Positions 22,901-33,239 are shown, numbered from the stretch's first letter. The stretch: 64,000 bases of DNA from Durusdinium trenchii (GCA_963970005.1 CAXAMN010005225.1:190833-254832), one strand, 5' to 3'. The notes: generated from the letters alone by a model not told the origin. A program made the numbers and translations.

Positions 22901-24032
22901 CCCAGCGTGATCTGAAGAGGACCTTAGACAGTGCCAGTGTTCAAGGTCTCAAGAAAGACATTGATGCCTCTGCGATCAAAGCGAAAGAAAATAAACAGGC
23001 TGCTAAACGTGCAGCCCAAGCAGTCAAGGCAGCATTAGCTGTAGAACCTGGAAAAGGTGCTGATGCTAAGGCTAAGGCAGAGAAAAAGCAGAAAGCCAAG
23101 GCCAAGGCCAAGCAGCAGGCTACCGCTAAGGTTAAGGCTTCGAAAGAATCGAAAGCAAAGGCCAAGGCCGATGTTTTGAAAGACCTTGAACATAACATGG
23201 TAAAAACATGTAAGTGCCTGCTTTTGCACGACTCGCACTATCGTATGCCCTTCAGGCAAAGAACAACAAAAAGGACACTGGTTTGCTTACTTTACAATGT
23301 TTTCAATTGATGGCAAGACCTTGTCTCCACTACTATGCACTCAGTGGATAGCTCATATATGACTCTATAATACTCTATATGATGGATAATGTATTGCTTG
23401 TTTTGCCAAGCGCCTACCTTTCCTTCAGGATCAGTCAATGGAGAAGGAAGAGGGGGCGAGTCCCGAGGACGTGTTGGACTCTGAGGAAGAGCTAGACGAA
23501 GAAGAAGAAGATCCGCCCTCGATGGACGAGTCCCAATCACCCACTCTCAGGCTGGGGGAGTCGCCGCCGGCGAAGGGCAAGGCGAAGGCCAAGTCGAGCA
23601 AAGAGAAAAAGGAGTCCAAGGGTGCAGAGTCCATGCGGGATCTCTACTGGACTGTCGTGCACCAGAAGCAGAAGGAACTCAAGAAGAAGAACCCTGATCT
23701 GGGAGCAAAGGAGATCCTGAAGATGGCCCGTGCTGAGTGTCTCATCTAGAAATTATGCACAGTGCTTCAAACAATCACATTATGCATACCATGCATTTTA
23801 CATACTGGAGTGCACACAGTGTGTTTCTGCAACTTCAAGACTTTGGGCTATAACCTTTGGACGTGGCTACAGGTGGACAAATCACCCTGAACGCCTGAAT
23901 TGCATCAAGAATATGTCGGATGCAGCCCGGCAAAAGCGAGCTTTGTCGACAACAGGTTCGACCACCCGAAAGGCCAAGTCTGAGGCTAGCACCAAAAGGG
24001 CGCCCAAGGCCAAGAAGACTGCTGGTGCCTGA
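16908..24032 (+). CDS. Long many-exon nuclear protein, unknown, with YABBY/HMG-like C terminus
   Basis: I do not recognise the family. The proposed start ATG at 16908 opens MGKRAGIATPPSSAKAAK. Coding-like segments follow: 17063-17215 (HPITWLVDNLNHSLYD), 17290-17655, 18252-18425 (QLNEQDYVWRRIQNSQQQ), 18590-18747, 19065-19460, 19575-20036, 20115-20390, 20490-20695 (PVVFPAWLIFDHGTMPD), 20805-20898, 21045-21317, 21515-21618, 21880-22075, 22262-22380, 22831-23200, 23431-23732 and 23871-24032. The two C-terminal parts are a Lys/Ala-rich tail and an acidic-then-basic exon. The last two exons join in phase to read KMARAEWTNHPERLNC, like the helical YABBY/HMG-type box. It could be two genes. It follows the C5-MTase on the same strand, but a functional link is only a guess. 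Confidence 0.5.
17684..18042. mobile_element. MITE with about 80-base terminal inverted repeats
   Basis: The left end (17690 on) reads TATAAAAGGGTCGCCTTTGG and continues through CAAATTTTCCAAAGGTGAGG to GTGCCAGCCTCGCC. The right end, reverse-complemented, gives TATAAAAGGGTCACCTTTGG, CAAATTTTCCAAAGGCGAGG and GTGCCAGCCTCACC. The arms match for about 80 bases with few differences. GCCAGCCTCGCC-like words recur internally. There is no coding capacity for a transposase. It lies between coding segments of the 16.9-24 kb gene, so probably in an intron. I could not define a target-site duplication. Confidence 0.85.
22831..23200 (+). CDS. Lys/Ala-rich exon
   Basis: From VPNPSPPAARSAEKATPP it passes to a long basic stretch with AKAKAEKKQKAKAKAKQQ-type repeats and no aromatic residue for over 80 positions. 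It resembles the tails of linker histones or DNA-binding proteins in composition only. An Ala/Phe/Leu-rich mirror frame on the minus strand is a shadow. Confidence 0.55.
23431..24032 (+). CDS. Terminal exons with acidic run and YABBY/HMG-like box
   Basis: The first exon has a Glu/Asp run (EEELDEEEEDPPS), a basic run (AKGKAKAKSSKEKKESKG) and MRDLYWTVVHQKQKEL. It ends at a GTGTCT donor two bases into Glu. The second starts at CAG|GTGG (23871), gives AEWTNHPERLNCIKNMS, and ends with basic KRAPKAKKTAGA and a stop. The phase is exact. Confidence 0.6.
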
Positions 24033-24039
24033 TCGAGTT

Positions 24040-25445
24040 GAGCCAAACCTCCCTTCCCAACTCTTTTTGAAGCCTTTAGATGCATCTTGGGCCTAGAAAG
24101 CGTTGGCACCCAATATGTTTACCAACGCCCAGCTCATATGCGAACAATTCAGTTAGGGGTATTGCTACTGACTGTTGCTCAGTAGATCTGTAGATCTCGG
24201 AAGTTGGCGATGGATCGAAAGAAAAGTTTGCCTTCGGGTTATAGCTATCTTTTTTGATGATCTCTTAGAACCAGCCACATTAGTTCATCAGTCAGGTTCA
24301 GCCTTGACTATGCTGGCTGGCCAGGTGACCCCCTCGAGCACACCACATCCTTTCGAATCTTTTCGGAAGCCACCCCAATGGTTTTGGAAGTCCAGTCAGA
24401 CTCATCAAAAGCTGTCCAAGACAGCGAGCTATGCCCTCTTCGCTCCATGGTGGAGGAGATGGAAGAGGAAGGTCTAGTTGACACAACTCTCATGGGTCAT
24501 TCTATGGACAGATCAGGGCCTGCAGATCGTCCAGCTACAGGCGAGGTCTGAAGTCTTTTCTTCGGGTCAACCTGGACAAAGTATTAAGGTACCCAACCCT
24601 CTATAGAACAGTGTCTTGCAAGTTAATATTTCATTTGTTCCTTTCTGTGGTAGTGACCTGTTTGTGTTTGTTTGTGTTTGCAGCATAATCCAATCTATGT
24701 CTTGATCCCCGCTAGATGAAGACCCATATTTGGCGGTGAAGCCAGCCAACAATCCTCCTTTGTTCTCCTGGACTCCTATGAGCACGGGCTTCAAATTTGC
24801 AACGGTGGCGAGTTCATTTTCCAACGAGGCGCTGGTTCAACCGTGAACTAATTTCTACACGACACCTGTTAACATGTCGTTTTATCGCAAGGCGTTGGAG
24901 GCAAGCCCCATACTTATTCGCCACTGGCGCATTGCTTATGCCAAGGCTGACCAGGAGTAAGAACCGCTATGATTATGTAAACAATCAACCAGCCCCCTGA
25001 CCCCTCCAATCCCAGTGGTCAACTCTCAGGAGTTGAGGCCTCGTGGCTGGGCCCGCAATCCATCCATGAGGATGGAAACGACGTGACCCTATATGTGGTT
25101 ATGTGTGTGAATCATTGATGCTTTATGATGCTTTATGATGCTTTGCTGCTTTGGACCTTTCTTGCTTTGACCGGACTCCCCAGCTCATCCTAGGCAAGCC
25201 ACTATATTTTTTGCGTGAGTCTTTGACCATGAAGCCAAAGCAAGCAATAAGGCTTGTTTAGGGGATTTTCTCGAGCAAGTGAACAGGCCCTGGGCAAATC
25301 GTCCAACACCAAGTTTGTTAAATAACATCCTAACCAAGGATAGTTTCTGTTGGATAATGACCTCCAATCGTTGGAAAGCCTTGTTTTAGATGACAATGTT
25401 CTACTATATCATACCCGTGAAGAGTTTTTAATCTATAAGCTCTGA
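24040..25445. other. Sparse region with one possible exon
   Basis: A plus-strand segment at 24715-24850 reads LDEDPYLAVKPANNPP and then FSWTPMSTGFKF before a stop and has exon-like composition, but no partner exons are clear. A GTTTGTGTTT direct repeat lies near 24658-24685 and an 11-base GATGCTTTATG repeat, three times, near 25112-25145. Otherwise nothing recognised. Confidence 0.4.
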
Positions 25446-25447
25446 CT

Positions 25448-25615
25448 ATGGCAACTATTTATGGCTTGCTCGAGGCTCAGGGCTTCAATCTGAAGATTGA
25501 AGTATTGAATGCCACTCAGAAAAGGTGGTCATGGTTCTTGATCGACTTCTGCGCTCTGTGGAAAACAATTGGGCTGCAAATGAGCCAAGGGATTGAGAGA
25601 GCGAGACAATCTTAG
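25448..25615 (+). CDS. Small ORF, 55 codons, unknown
   Basis: ATG to TAG, reading MATIYGLLEAQGFNLKIEVL and then a Trp-rich stretch (RWSWFLIDFCALW). Composition is protein-like and there is no repeat content. It could be an isolated exon. No family recognised. Confidence 0.3.
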   Translation: MATIYGLLEAQGFNLKIEVLNATQKRWSWFLIDFCALWKTIGLQMSQGIERARQS

Positions 25616-25619
25616 AGGT

Positions 25620-27160
25620 TTCCCCCTCCAGCTTTCCGATGTGCCTCAAAACATCTCAAAACCACTAAGCAAATCGACTGAAAAGTATCTAAATCCCACC
25701 AAGTGTACAAGAAGCTCATACCTCAATTAAAACGAAAACAACCTCAATTGAAACGAATGTTACTTATATGTGTTTAACATACGCATGTGTTTAAATAGAT
25801 AATAAAGTATATTAATTTAACAAATACATTGATTCACAATTTATGATTCATGTTGCGAGGTGTTGAAGCCACGATTCCAGTGTCATTTCCCATCTCATCC
25901 TCCTTCCTGCTCATCCTTCATCACCTCCCCACTGACCTTGGACTCGGACCTTGTATTTCGAGCAGGGTGAGCTTGATCTTGAACGCCCTCGTTTTATGCT
26001 TTGAACTTGATGTGCATCCTTCAAGCTTTGATTTAGTGGGTTCCAGTGCCATGGGAGGAAAAAGGCTTTCGAGAACGTCTTGCTGTACATTTGAGACGCG
26101 CACGCCCAGAGGCACATGCTTCAGTTGTCAAGTGGTGCATTCCAAGACACAGGGGCATCTCTATTTGTCGGATGTAGCTGTTCACTCCATGTTTGCATTC
26201 ATTCATAGGCTAACACCACTCGATTTTGAGCCGAATATTTTCTGTGTCATGCATGAGCAGTGCATGAAGCAAATCTCTGCCATGCTTCGACGCCGCCCGA
26301 GGCTCCAGATGCCAGTCTTTCGGCACCCTTGAGTGGACTGCTTGGTGCCCTCCAGAAGTGCAGAGGTCAATTTCAGGCATTGCATTTTTGTGTGTTTCAT
26401 GGAGAATCTAATATAGGTGCAGGAATTTTCAGGGGGATCAGAAGTGCAGGAACCTTTGGTACGCAGTTGTTTTCTTGAAAGCTTGAGGGGTAAGATGGCA
26501 AGTGTGACATGGGGTGATACTCTAAGTGAGGGCAAAGTCGGGCTCAGAACTCAGAATATGCTGCTAGGTCCCAGGCCTCGACCCCTTACCACTCAGATAG
26601 ACGTGTTTGGTGTTTGGCGTGATGGCAAGGCGCTCCCGGTAGACGGAGATGCTTCTTGGAGGCGGATTGGAACCTGCCTTTCCCAGTTGCCAGGGCAGAA
26701 ACGAGAGTCAAGGGATGGGTTGGAGGCTATTAGCTTGGAGGCCATTGTTTTAGGTTGCTTTGAGCTCCCGTTATTGCACTGTAATGGCTGCCCTTGCAGA
26801 CGACATGCATTTCCCTCAAGCATTCAGCTGCTCGAATGCTTGGCTTGGCAGGTTCCTTGCATGGGGATGGAAGGCGGGGGGGCTCGATGGATTCTCTTGA
26901 TGTTTCATTAGGCTCTAAGAGTGAGAAAGCGGATACTTGGAGAATGACAAGGATTAAAGGTTTCATGACTTGGGCCATGCCTGAAAGATGTGTGGGGTGA
27001 TGGTACAAAGGAGGACTAGCTGACTAGCTTCAAAGCTCCGATGATCCAGGCTTGTGAGGCGCTTTTGTTCCAATTTGTCATTCATGCTTTGCTGGTTTGC
27101 AGCTGATTACTAGTAGAAGTGGGTGCCGGCATCACGGCAATCCAAGGTGACCCCAGGAAG
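25620..27160. other. Region without a recognisable gene
   Basis: Plus frames 25850-26332 and 26417-26911 and minus frames 26203-26535 and 26730-27008 overlap each other, and none has a motif. One inverted GGAGGCCAT repeat unit pair lies at 26722-26755. Confidence 0.4.
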
Positions 27161-27164
27161 AGGT

Positions 27165-27400
27165 GTCTCAAAAAGTCGGCGCTTACGCCGACATGACTTG
27201 GAAGGGGCACAATGTCATGGGTTAAGTTTCCCTAAAGATCTGAGAACCAAATCATGAGTGCGAACAAGAGCTATCCGTAGGTAGTAGCGCTTGAGTAGCT
27301 AGTAATTAGCTTATTTACTTTCTTAAGTGAGAGGCATCACCTTAATTAAGTCAGGCGGAGCACAGCGGGTTTGGGGGGTCCCAATTGGTCCGCCTTGATG
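27165..27400. repeat. TCCCTAAA...ATCAT-AGTGCGA dispersed module, copy 1
   Basis: The block has a 7-bp perfect stem-loop (GTCGGCG CTTA CGCCGAC, 27175-27192), then TTAAGTTTCCCTAAAGATCT, AATCATGAGTGCGA, GAGCTATCC, TAGTAATTAG and GGCGGAGCACAGCGGG. The same ordered words recur at 33485-33675, so this is a dispersed element, not single-copy DNA. Confidence 0.7.
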
Positions 27401-27406
27401 TAGAAC

Positions 27407-27655
27407 GTGATGTGCCCCTTGTTTAGAATCGATCGAACCAAGGGCAATCCAGATGGTGCGCAGACAGTGGCAGTAGCTGTGGTGCATCTTCACCGCATTG
27501 CATTGCTTTTGTTTTCATTGATTCTGCTTTGGTGCATTGCATTCTTACAGCTTGTGCGGAAGATGAGGAACTACACAGATGAGGAAGCCTGGGCGAATGT
27601 GAAGCCCCCCGCTTGCATTGGCTGTTTTGACAAGCAAGGGCCTTGTGAGTCGTGA
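27407..27655 (+). CDS. Possible small single-span membrane protein
   Basis: An 82-codon frame with one hydrophobic segment (IALLLFSLILLWCIAFL) followed by a basic flank and a short Cys-containing tail (ACIGCFDKQGPC). No partner exon or family recognised. It may be part of a longer split gene or chance. Confidence 0.25.
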   Translation: MMCPLFRIDRTKGNPDGAQTVAVAVVHLHRIALLLFSLILLWCIAFLQLVRKMRNYTDEEAWANVKPPACIGCFDKQGPCES

Positions 27656-27934
27656 GGGCCGTTGACGATCGAAGGCACTTGCAGATCTGAAAAGCTCAGG
27701 TTCAAGGCCATCACTATTATACGATTTTGTGGAGGCCTCCTGCTATTAGAAACTAAAAGAAGTTATACAAGCATAGACCCCAAACAGCTTCAAAACGATT
27801 CGTTTATATAGACCAATATTAGTCAAAAATCAATTTCTTGGTACGCCCTACCTTCACCCCAAGAGCAAACTGCTTCATCAATGAATCATTGACATCGCTA
27901 TTTGTTCGGCCACACTCCTCTCCAGTAAACCGGA

Positions 27935-28135
27935 CCGGTCAGTGGCGCGGCCAAGACAAGGACAAGAGGAGGACAAGACCCGGAATACAGAGCCGGGCCA
28001 CAGCGCCCAGCCACAGAGTTCAGGGGCGCGGCCAAAACAAGGACAAGAGGAGGACAAGAAGAGGACAAGGCCCAGCCACAAAGGACAAGAGGAGGACAAG
28101 GCCTGGACACAGAGCCCAGCCACGCCAGCCACAGC
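27935..28135 (+). repeat. GGACAAGAGGAGGACAAG repeat block
   Basis: Imperfect tandem copies of AAGGACAAGAGGAGGACAAG are interspersed with CCAGCCACA words. Frames on both strands stay open because of the repeat (plus 27838-28221, minus 27898-28191), so I do not call a gene. Confidence 0.7.
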
Positions 28136-28439
28136 CGCGCCCAGTGAGTGTGGCCAGCTCTTTTTCTTCTAAAATAGAACCCCAACAGCAAACTGCTTGG
28201 GGAAAAAGAAACAACCTATAAGCAAGGTCTAATTGCTTGCTAGGTTGGAGGCCACAAGCAGGGAGGAAAGGTTCTGTGACCCCTGATGGTCCCAATGATG
28301 CACAGAACAAGTACGACTTGCCGGTACTGCCGGTTGGTTCATCCATTAATCCACATGTGGAACTTACAGCAACAAGAAGCCACATCTTGTGAGCAGATTG
28401 TTTGTCAGCAGAGCCCAAGTAAAGTTTGCTGTTTAGATG

Positions 28440-28510
28440 TTGGGACGTTTTAATTATGTTGGAGGCCATCGCTAGTAGGTTGAAGGCCATTGCTATTAGA
28501 AACAACACGT
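28440..28510 (-). repeat. GGAGGCCATCGCT repeat copies
   Basis: Two inverted units of the GGCCTCCAACCT type (GTTGGAGGCCATCGCTAGTA, then GTTGAAGGCCATTGCTATTA). A direct pair follows at 28755-28790. Confidence 0.8.
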
Positions 28511-28979
28511 TTCAAAAAAAAAACCAATATAGTTTGCATTCACACACCACATCTCAGCGCCTTGAATTGAAATGTTGCTCCCAAGGCTTGCAGAATTGCT
28601 CAAAGGTGCAACCGCCGAGACTTTGCACCTCACTGATGTTTTATCCCAAGAGGCCGACTTGGTTTGAGCCGGTCGTTCCAACGTCTTGGAATCAGACCAC
28701 GTCGAGGCAAGACAAATGAAGATACAAAAATATATAAAACCTGACAATACAACCTAATGGCAATGGCCTCCAACCTAAGAGCGATGGCCACCTCTTTGGT
28801 AGTGAAATGGCCGGTACCCCACTCCCAGGAAGGGGAAGGAGGACCACCACCTTCACTGCCGTCGATAGGTCTTTGAACGAAGCACCGCTGCTCTTTGCGG
28901 ATCCGAAGGCCTCGTCGTAGGCTGGGAACAGCCTCGTGCATGGTGCGCTCGGTCAGTCGAGGCTCATCGATACGGTCGA

Positions 28980-29075
28980 ACCGGCCCCTAGTAGCGTCCT
29001 TGTTCCTAGTAGCGAGGCCAGGAGCCCCTAGTAGCGATGCCCTTTGCTCCTAGTAGCGTCCTTGCTCCTAGTAAT
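28980..29075 (-). repeat. CTAGTAGCG repeat cluster showing unit structure
   Basis: Clear successive units of 18-22 bases: CTAGTAGCGAGGCCAGGAGC, CTAGTAGCGATGCCCTTTGC, CTAGTAGCGTCCTTGCTC. Each starts with the same CTAGTAGCG core and differs in its tail. Confidence 0.9.
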
Positions 29076-29589
29076 ACATGTTCGGTGACTCCCTAAGAGA
29101 GGGACTCTGAATCCTAGGCGACGCCATGCAAACGATCGCTGCTTGCTGCTTGAGCATTTGCGGTTTGGTCGTTGACCAATTGAGTGCCGTTTTACTTTGT
29201 ACGTTTGGGTTTAGAGTTGTTAACGTTACCATTCAACTGTTGTTGCGCTTTATTACACCGTGATGTTTCCTCTTGGGGGGTGTTGCTGTGAAAAAAATGC
29301 TACAGGACAAGGACAAATTGATTAATCAATATTAATTAGTCATTAGTCCGTTTCTCTCTATTTGCCTCTTTTCTGACCAAGTAACTGCTTCGCTGCTTCA
29401 TCAACCGGAACCTTTCGCGTTTCGGTTTGAACCCTGAAGGCTTGAAGCCATTCCAATCGCATATGCTTGTGTGCAGCTGGTGAAATCTGGCCACTTCGTG
29501 AGAGAGATATGTATGGGTCCAACATGGTCCAACAAAGTGGGTGTGGACCTAATGACCGCAGGTGAAAACGCCGCATTGCCACTACACAG

Positions 29590-31482
29590 ATGCCTGAAGT
29601 GTTCATTGCCATTCGTTCATGTTCGTTTCTCAATGCGTGGTATGACAAGATAATGATGTTGTGTCTCGCCCTGCTTGCGGTCGCGTGGATCAAGCCTGAA
29701 CGCGACCTTGTGTGTAGCCCTGAGCCCTTGGTTTATCGTGTTTTGCAAATCGCAATGTGGTCTCGCTACAACGAGTCTTCTTCCCAGTCCTGGCCAGTCT
29801 CTGCGCACGAGGAAGGGGTGACACCTTTCTCCCGCTACCCTCTCCAGGACACCTTCTACAACACATTGGCCTACTCGCACATCGTGTTCGCAGTTCCATA
29901 TTTAAGTTTGATTCTTTGGCAGTTCCTCGCGACAAAGGGAACTCCAGATCACGTGCAGCGTGGCTTGGTCCTCAAATGGCTCGCTTTGTGTGTCGTTGGT
30001 GGAGGTTGGATGCTTCAGATTCGGCATTCCTGGTTCAGCGACCCAAAGGTCTTTGAGAAGCACCCAGCGCCTTCCCTGCAAGAGGATACACACAGGCCAT
30101 TTCGCAAGTTGGTTTCGGGAAGTGAGTGTTTGTTTATCAAAGGTGCCTCTATCAGTGTGTTTGGCTTTTGCAGGCCGGAGGGGCTTTGTGATTCAACTCC
30201 ACCTTGTTCGATCTCAGAAGAAGGGGAGAGGTCGAAGCTTCCAAGCTTGAGGATAATGATGGCACTTCCCTTGGCCACACTAACCCCGAAGTACTTCTTG
30301 AAGGACCTGCATTCAAGGAAAAGGATTCAATTCACAACTTGGTGCCCTAGACACACACTTGTTTGTTTCCTTCTTCACCGTCAGATCATCAGCACATGCA
30401 CAGTCCTTTTGTTGACGAGCTATAGCTTCCATAACCTTCCAAAACTCAGACACTTGTGCACGATCACTGAGGTGCTTTTCAGCCTGCCGTTTGCACGCAG
30501 TTTCGTAAGTGCCTTTGGTACCTCTACCGTCGTCAGTGCCTTGAGTTGCTATTTGCTGGGGGTCAAGGACAAGTCCCGATTGGCACCTGCAAAAGGCACA
30601 CGGCATCTCATCATCTTGGATTTTGCACATGTAAAAACATTCGCTATTAGGTTGGAGGCCATCGCTATTACTTTGTTTTTGCATAGGCACACGGCATCTC
30701 ATCATCTTGGCAGCTGTCTTGGCGTCCTTGGCCGTGGATGTCAACGCTTACGTCTACATCATTCAACATTTGGTGAAGCTACCAGCATGGAGTCTTGGAC
30801 TTGCGACTTGCTACCCCTTACCCGTAGAAACAAGCCGAAACAAGAAAAAGAAACGTTGTTTTCTTTGTTTCTTTGTGTTCTTCATACTGTTCCTTTCTTA
30901 TCCTTATTGTTTCCTTTTTTTGCTTTTCTTGTTGGACTTTGCTGCCCCTTACTCTGTTCAAAGATTGATGAAACTTTACACCAAGGAGCTCTTATGGGTG
31001 GGAAATGCTTTGGGAGATGACAGTCATTGGTTCGGTCTTCCCACTCTACGATGGCCTGAATGCGTTCGTGCTTCTTACCTGGTGGCACACCGGCAATTTG
31101 AACTATGTCGAACACCATGTGATGAACGCAGTTTGGACCATGAGCAAAACCTGCGTAAACTTGATTTGCTCAAAGAAATGTTGCTGTATTTTCACTTTTT
31201 TTTGGCAAGAATATATTATAGTTTGAAACCACAGCCTTCAAGAAGGCTAAAGCCTTAGCCAACGGTAGGCTGCCGTTCTGCTCTTTTCAGCTCATGATGC
31301 TCACTGGTTTTGGCCTCACCCTGGGTTGGGCCTCTTCCAACGCTGGGCCGTCCAGCTTGTGCCACAGCTCTTGATCTTGTTGCCCTACTTGCTGCGGATC
31401 TTCAAACACGTTGCGGCCGCCCCGTCGTACCAAGAGTACAATGCCCTGAGCCCGAGGGAGGTTCCGGGCCGCAAAAATTAAG
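29590..31482 (+). CDS. Multi-pass membrane protein, multi-exon, unidentified
   Basis: The first exon 29590-30048 starts at ATG and has hydrophobic segments MLCLALLAVAWI, YSHIVFAVPYLSLILWQF and WLALCVVGGGWML. It ends at CCAAAG|GTCTTT. A later exon near 30686-30775 reads HLIILAAVLASLAVDVNAY and another near 31020-31150 reads IGSVFPLYDGLNAFVLL and HTGNLNYVEHHVMNAVW. The last exon, about 31291-31482, reads PQLLILLPYLLRIFKHV and ends VPGRKN and TAA. Conserved His residues in HTGNLNYVEHH hint at a metal- or haem-binding membrane fold, but I cannot name the family. The 476-codon uninterrupted frame over 29590-31020 reads through introns and is not the product. Confidence 0.6.
30595..30710. repeat. 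25-base direct repeat flanking a GGAGGCCATCGCT unit
   Basis: GGCACACGGCATCTCATCAT plus CTTGG occurs at 30595-30619 and, identically, at 30686-30710. Between the copies lies an inverted GGCCTCCAACCT-type unit (AGGTTGGAGGCCATCGCTAT) and a T-rich stretch ending TTTGCATAG. The second copy is the start of an exon. Confidence 0.9.
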
Positions 31483-31486
31483 CCGG

Positions 31487-31975
31487 CCAGGTGGTGATTC
31501 CCGCCAAAGTGCGCCACCTCAACTTGGGCCAACAGGTCCACTCACCACGCGGTCACGCACCAAGTGCACTTCACCGCCGCACTGCCTGATTCGTAATGAT
31601 TCGTACGCCGAAAAATGCAACAGGCGAAGGCGAGGGTCACACGTGACAAGTGCTGTCTGTTGTTACAAACTCTGCTATGATATCTTGGAGACAGGACCAA
31701 ACTGATGTGATGCATCTTGCACAAGACGATCAACACACCATCCGATGACAAGAGACGAAGATGGGGGAAATCTTAGTCCATGATCCGCATTTTGAGGCTC
31801 CAAGTGGCGGAGAAGAAAGGGCTTTGATCACTTGTTGAATCCGTTGTGATGACAGGATGTTTAGGGCTGTTGTGACCAGAAACAAGTTGTTCTTGATCAA
31901 AGCCCAGTCTCACAAAAGTGCCTGGCCATTCAGGGAGCCAACGCAACACCAAGTGAGCAAGTGAGTGGTCACAAA
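31487..31975. other. Short gap, no gene seen
   Basis: Short overlapping frames on both strands, no motif and no clear repeat. It separates the membrane-protein gene from the minus-strand fragment at 31976. Confidence 0.4.
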
Positions 31976-32290
31976 TTAACCTCGTTCGCCGCTATCCAGT
32001 GTCCCTTGGCTCCCTGAAATGTCAAGGCCATTTTCAGCCCCCTTCCGGCGCTCCAGCACCAGCACGATCAGGCTCAATGCATTCAGGAAGACGAAAACTG
32101 GGAGACTTGACAGACAGGACCGGATGATTGTAGATTGTAGATCCACCATGCCAAGGATTTGGGGGAAGAGAACGGTGTTACGTTTCAAGAATCCGAATAC
32201 GACATGATGTTCATGAAGGACGTTGATTCGCTGGCCGAATCCGAAGAACCTGGTGAGGCCAAAGTCGCTGAATCGGAAAGCCTTTGGACT
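31976..32290 (-). CDS. Possible C-terminal exon(s) of a membrane protein
   Basis: The minus frame reads HEHHVVFGFLKRN, then MVDLQSTIIRSC, then a hydrophobic helix SLPVFVFLNALSLIVLVLE followed by basic RRKGAEN, and ends with TAA/TGA-terminated GTLDSGERG. A helix plus positive-inside flank is plausible for a membrane protein. A plus-strand frame over the same bases (32019-32207) is less protein-like. Confidence 0.35.
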   Translation of the reverse strand, partial: SPKAFRFSDFGLTRFFGFGQRINVLHEHHVVFGFLKRNTVLFPQILGMVDLQSTIIRSCLSSLPVFVFLNALSLIVLVLERRKGAENGLDISGSQGTLDSGERG

Positions 32291-32392
32291 CACCAGGGCT
32301 GCGACCCTCCCAGCCTCAAGTGCACAAGCTGCAGACTTCGAGGCCGAATGGAACTGAGAAGCCGGTGAAAAGAGGGTTGTAGGGCAAGATGG

Positions 32393-32945
32393 CATCCAAC
32401 CTAATAGAGATGATGGCCTCCAACCTAGAAGCGATGGCCTCCAACCTAACAGCGATGGCCTCCAACCTAGCAGCTAGCACAGATGCTAGCGATGGCCTCC
32501 AACCTAACAGCGATGGCCTCCAAGTTATAATAGAGATGGCCTCCAACCTAGCACAGATGCTAGCGATAGCCTCCAACCCAGCAGCGATGGCCTCCAACCT
32601 AACAGCGATGGCCTCCAACCTAGCACAGATGCTAGCGATGGCCTCCAACCCAGCAGCGAAGGCCTCCAACCTACTAGCGATGGCCTCCAACCTCTTAGCG
32701 ATGGCCTTCCAACCTAGTAGCGATGGCCTTCAACCTACTAGCGATGACCTCCAACCTAGTAACGATGGCCTCCAACCTAATCGAGATGGCCTCCAACCTA
32801 GTAGCGATGGCCTTCAACCTANNNNNNNNNNCAACCTACTAGCGATGATGGCCTCCAACCTAGTAGCGATGGCCTCCAACCTAATCGAGATGGCCTCCAA
32901 CCTAGAAGGGATGGCCTCCAACCTAGGACAAGATGCGCAAGCAAA
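32393..32945 (+). repeat. 21-bp tandem array (GCGATGGCCTCCAACCTA)
   Basis: About 25 units of about 21 bases (consensus CTAGTAGCGATGGCCTCCAA). Because 21 is a multiple of three, the plus strand reads MASNLxA repeatedly and the minus strand LEAIAxR, which gives long spurious ORFs on both strands. Some units contain AGCACAGATGC in place of the usual spacer. Internal variation, such as GGCCTTCAACC units from 32705 on, suggests local duplication of pairs. Confidence 0.95.
32822..32831. other. Assembly gap (10 Ns)
   Basis: Ten Ns inside the 21-bp array. The true array length is unknown and the sequence on both sides is the same repeat, so the number of units cannot be trusted. Confidence 0.99.
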
Positions 32946-33010
32946 GTGATCGTAGTGAACCTTGGAACACTAAGGAGCGTAGACTAGTGTAGAGCATCGG
33001 GTTCAGCAGC

Positions 33011-33235
33011 ATGGAGGTGGGAGGCTGTGACTTCACGTTGTCGATCAAGGTGCCTTTTGCCAACGAGTTGGCCAGCGACGACGAGGAGCTGTTTGCCCCT
33101 GAAGAAGCTGAGGCACCGACTTCTCCAATCACTGCTGCTATCACAAGGCTCGATGCTAAGGAAGGAGTGCTGAAATGGGGAATGGAGATGATGGAGAAGA
33201 AATCGCTGGAATGGGGCTGCACGGGCAGAGTTTAA
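33011..33235 (+). CDS. Possible terminal exon, unknown protein
   Basis: The frame reads GCDFTLSIKVPFANEL, then an acidic run SDDEELFAPEEAEAP, then KEGVLKWGMEMMEKK, and stops at TAA. Composition is protein-like. It may start after an AG acceptor just upstream or at the ATG at 33011. No family recognised. Confidence 0.4.
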   Translation: MEVGGCDFTLSIKVPFANELASDDEELFAPEEAEAPTSPITAAITRLDAKEGVLKWGMEMMEKKSLEWGCTGRV

Positions 33236-33239
33236 ATTC

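Noticed and set aside
22941..23259. Leu/Ala/Phe-rich minus frames looking like a membrane protein
   Set aside because: Mirror of the Lys/Ala-rich plus-strand exon.
27838..28221. Arg/Lys/Gln-rich 127-codon frame
   Set aside because: Follows the GGACAAGAGGAGGACAAG repeat and both strands are open.
29590..31020. 476-codon open frame on the plus strand
   Set aside because: Only the first about 150 codons are protein-like. The rest reads through introns (including a 25-base duplication and a repeat unit), and the likely continuing exons are in other frames.
32393..32945. CRISPR-like appearance of regularly spaced repeats
   Set aside because: Units are contiguous with no unique spacers, and the context is a eukaryotic genome.
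32389..32949. 186-codon MASNL-repeat frame and 124-codon mirror frame
   Set aside because: Arises from the 21-bp array and crosses an N gap.
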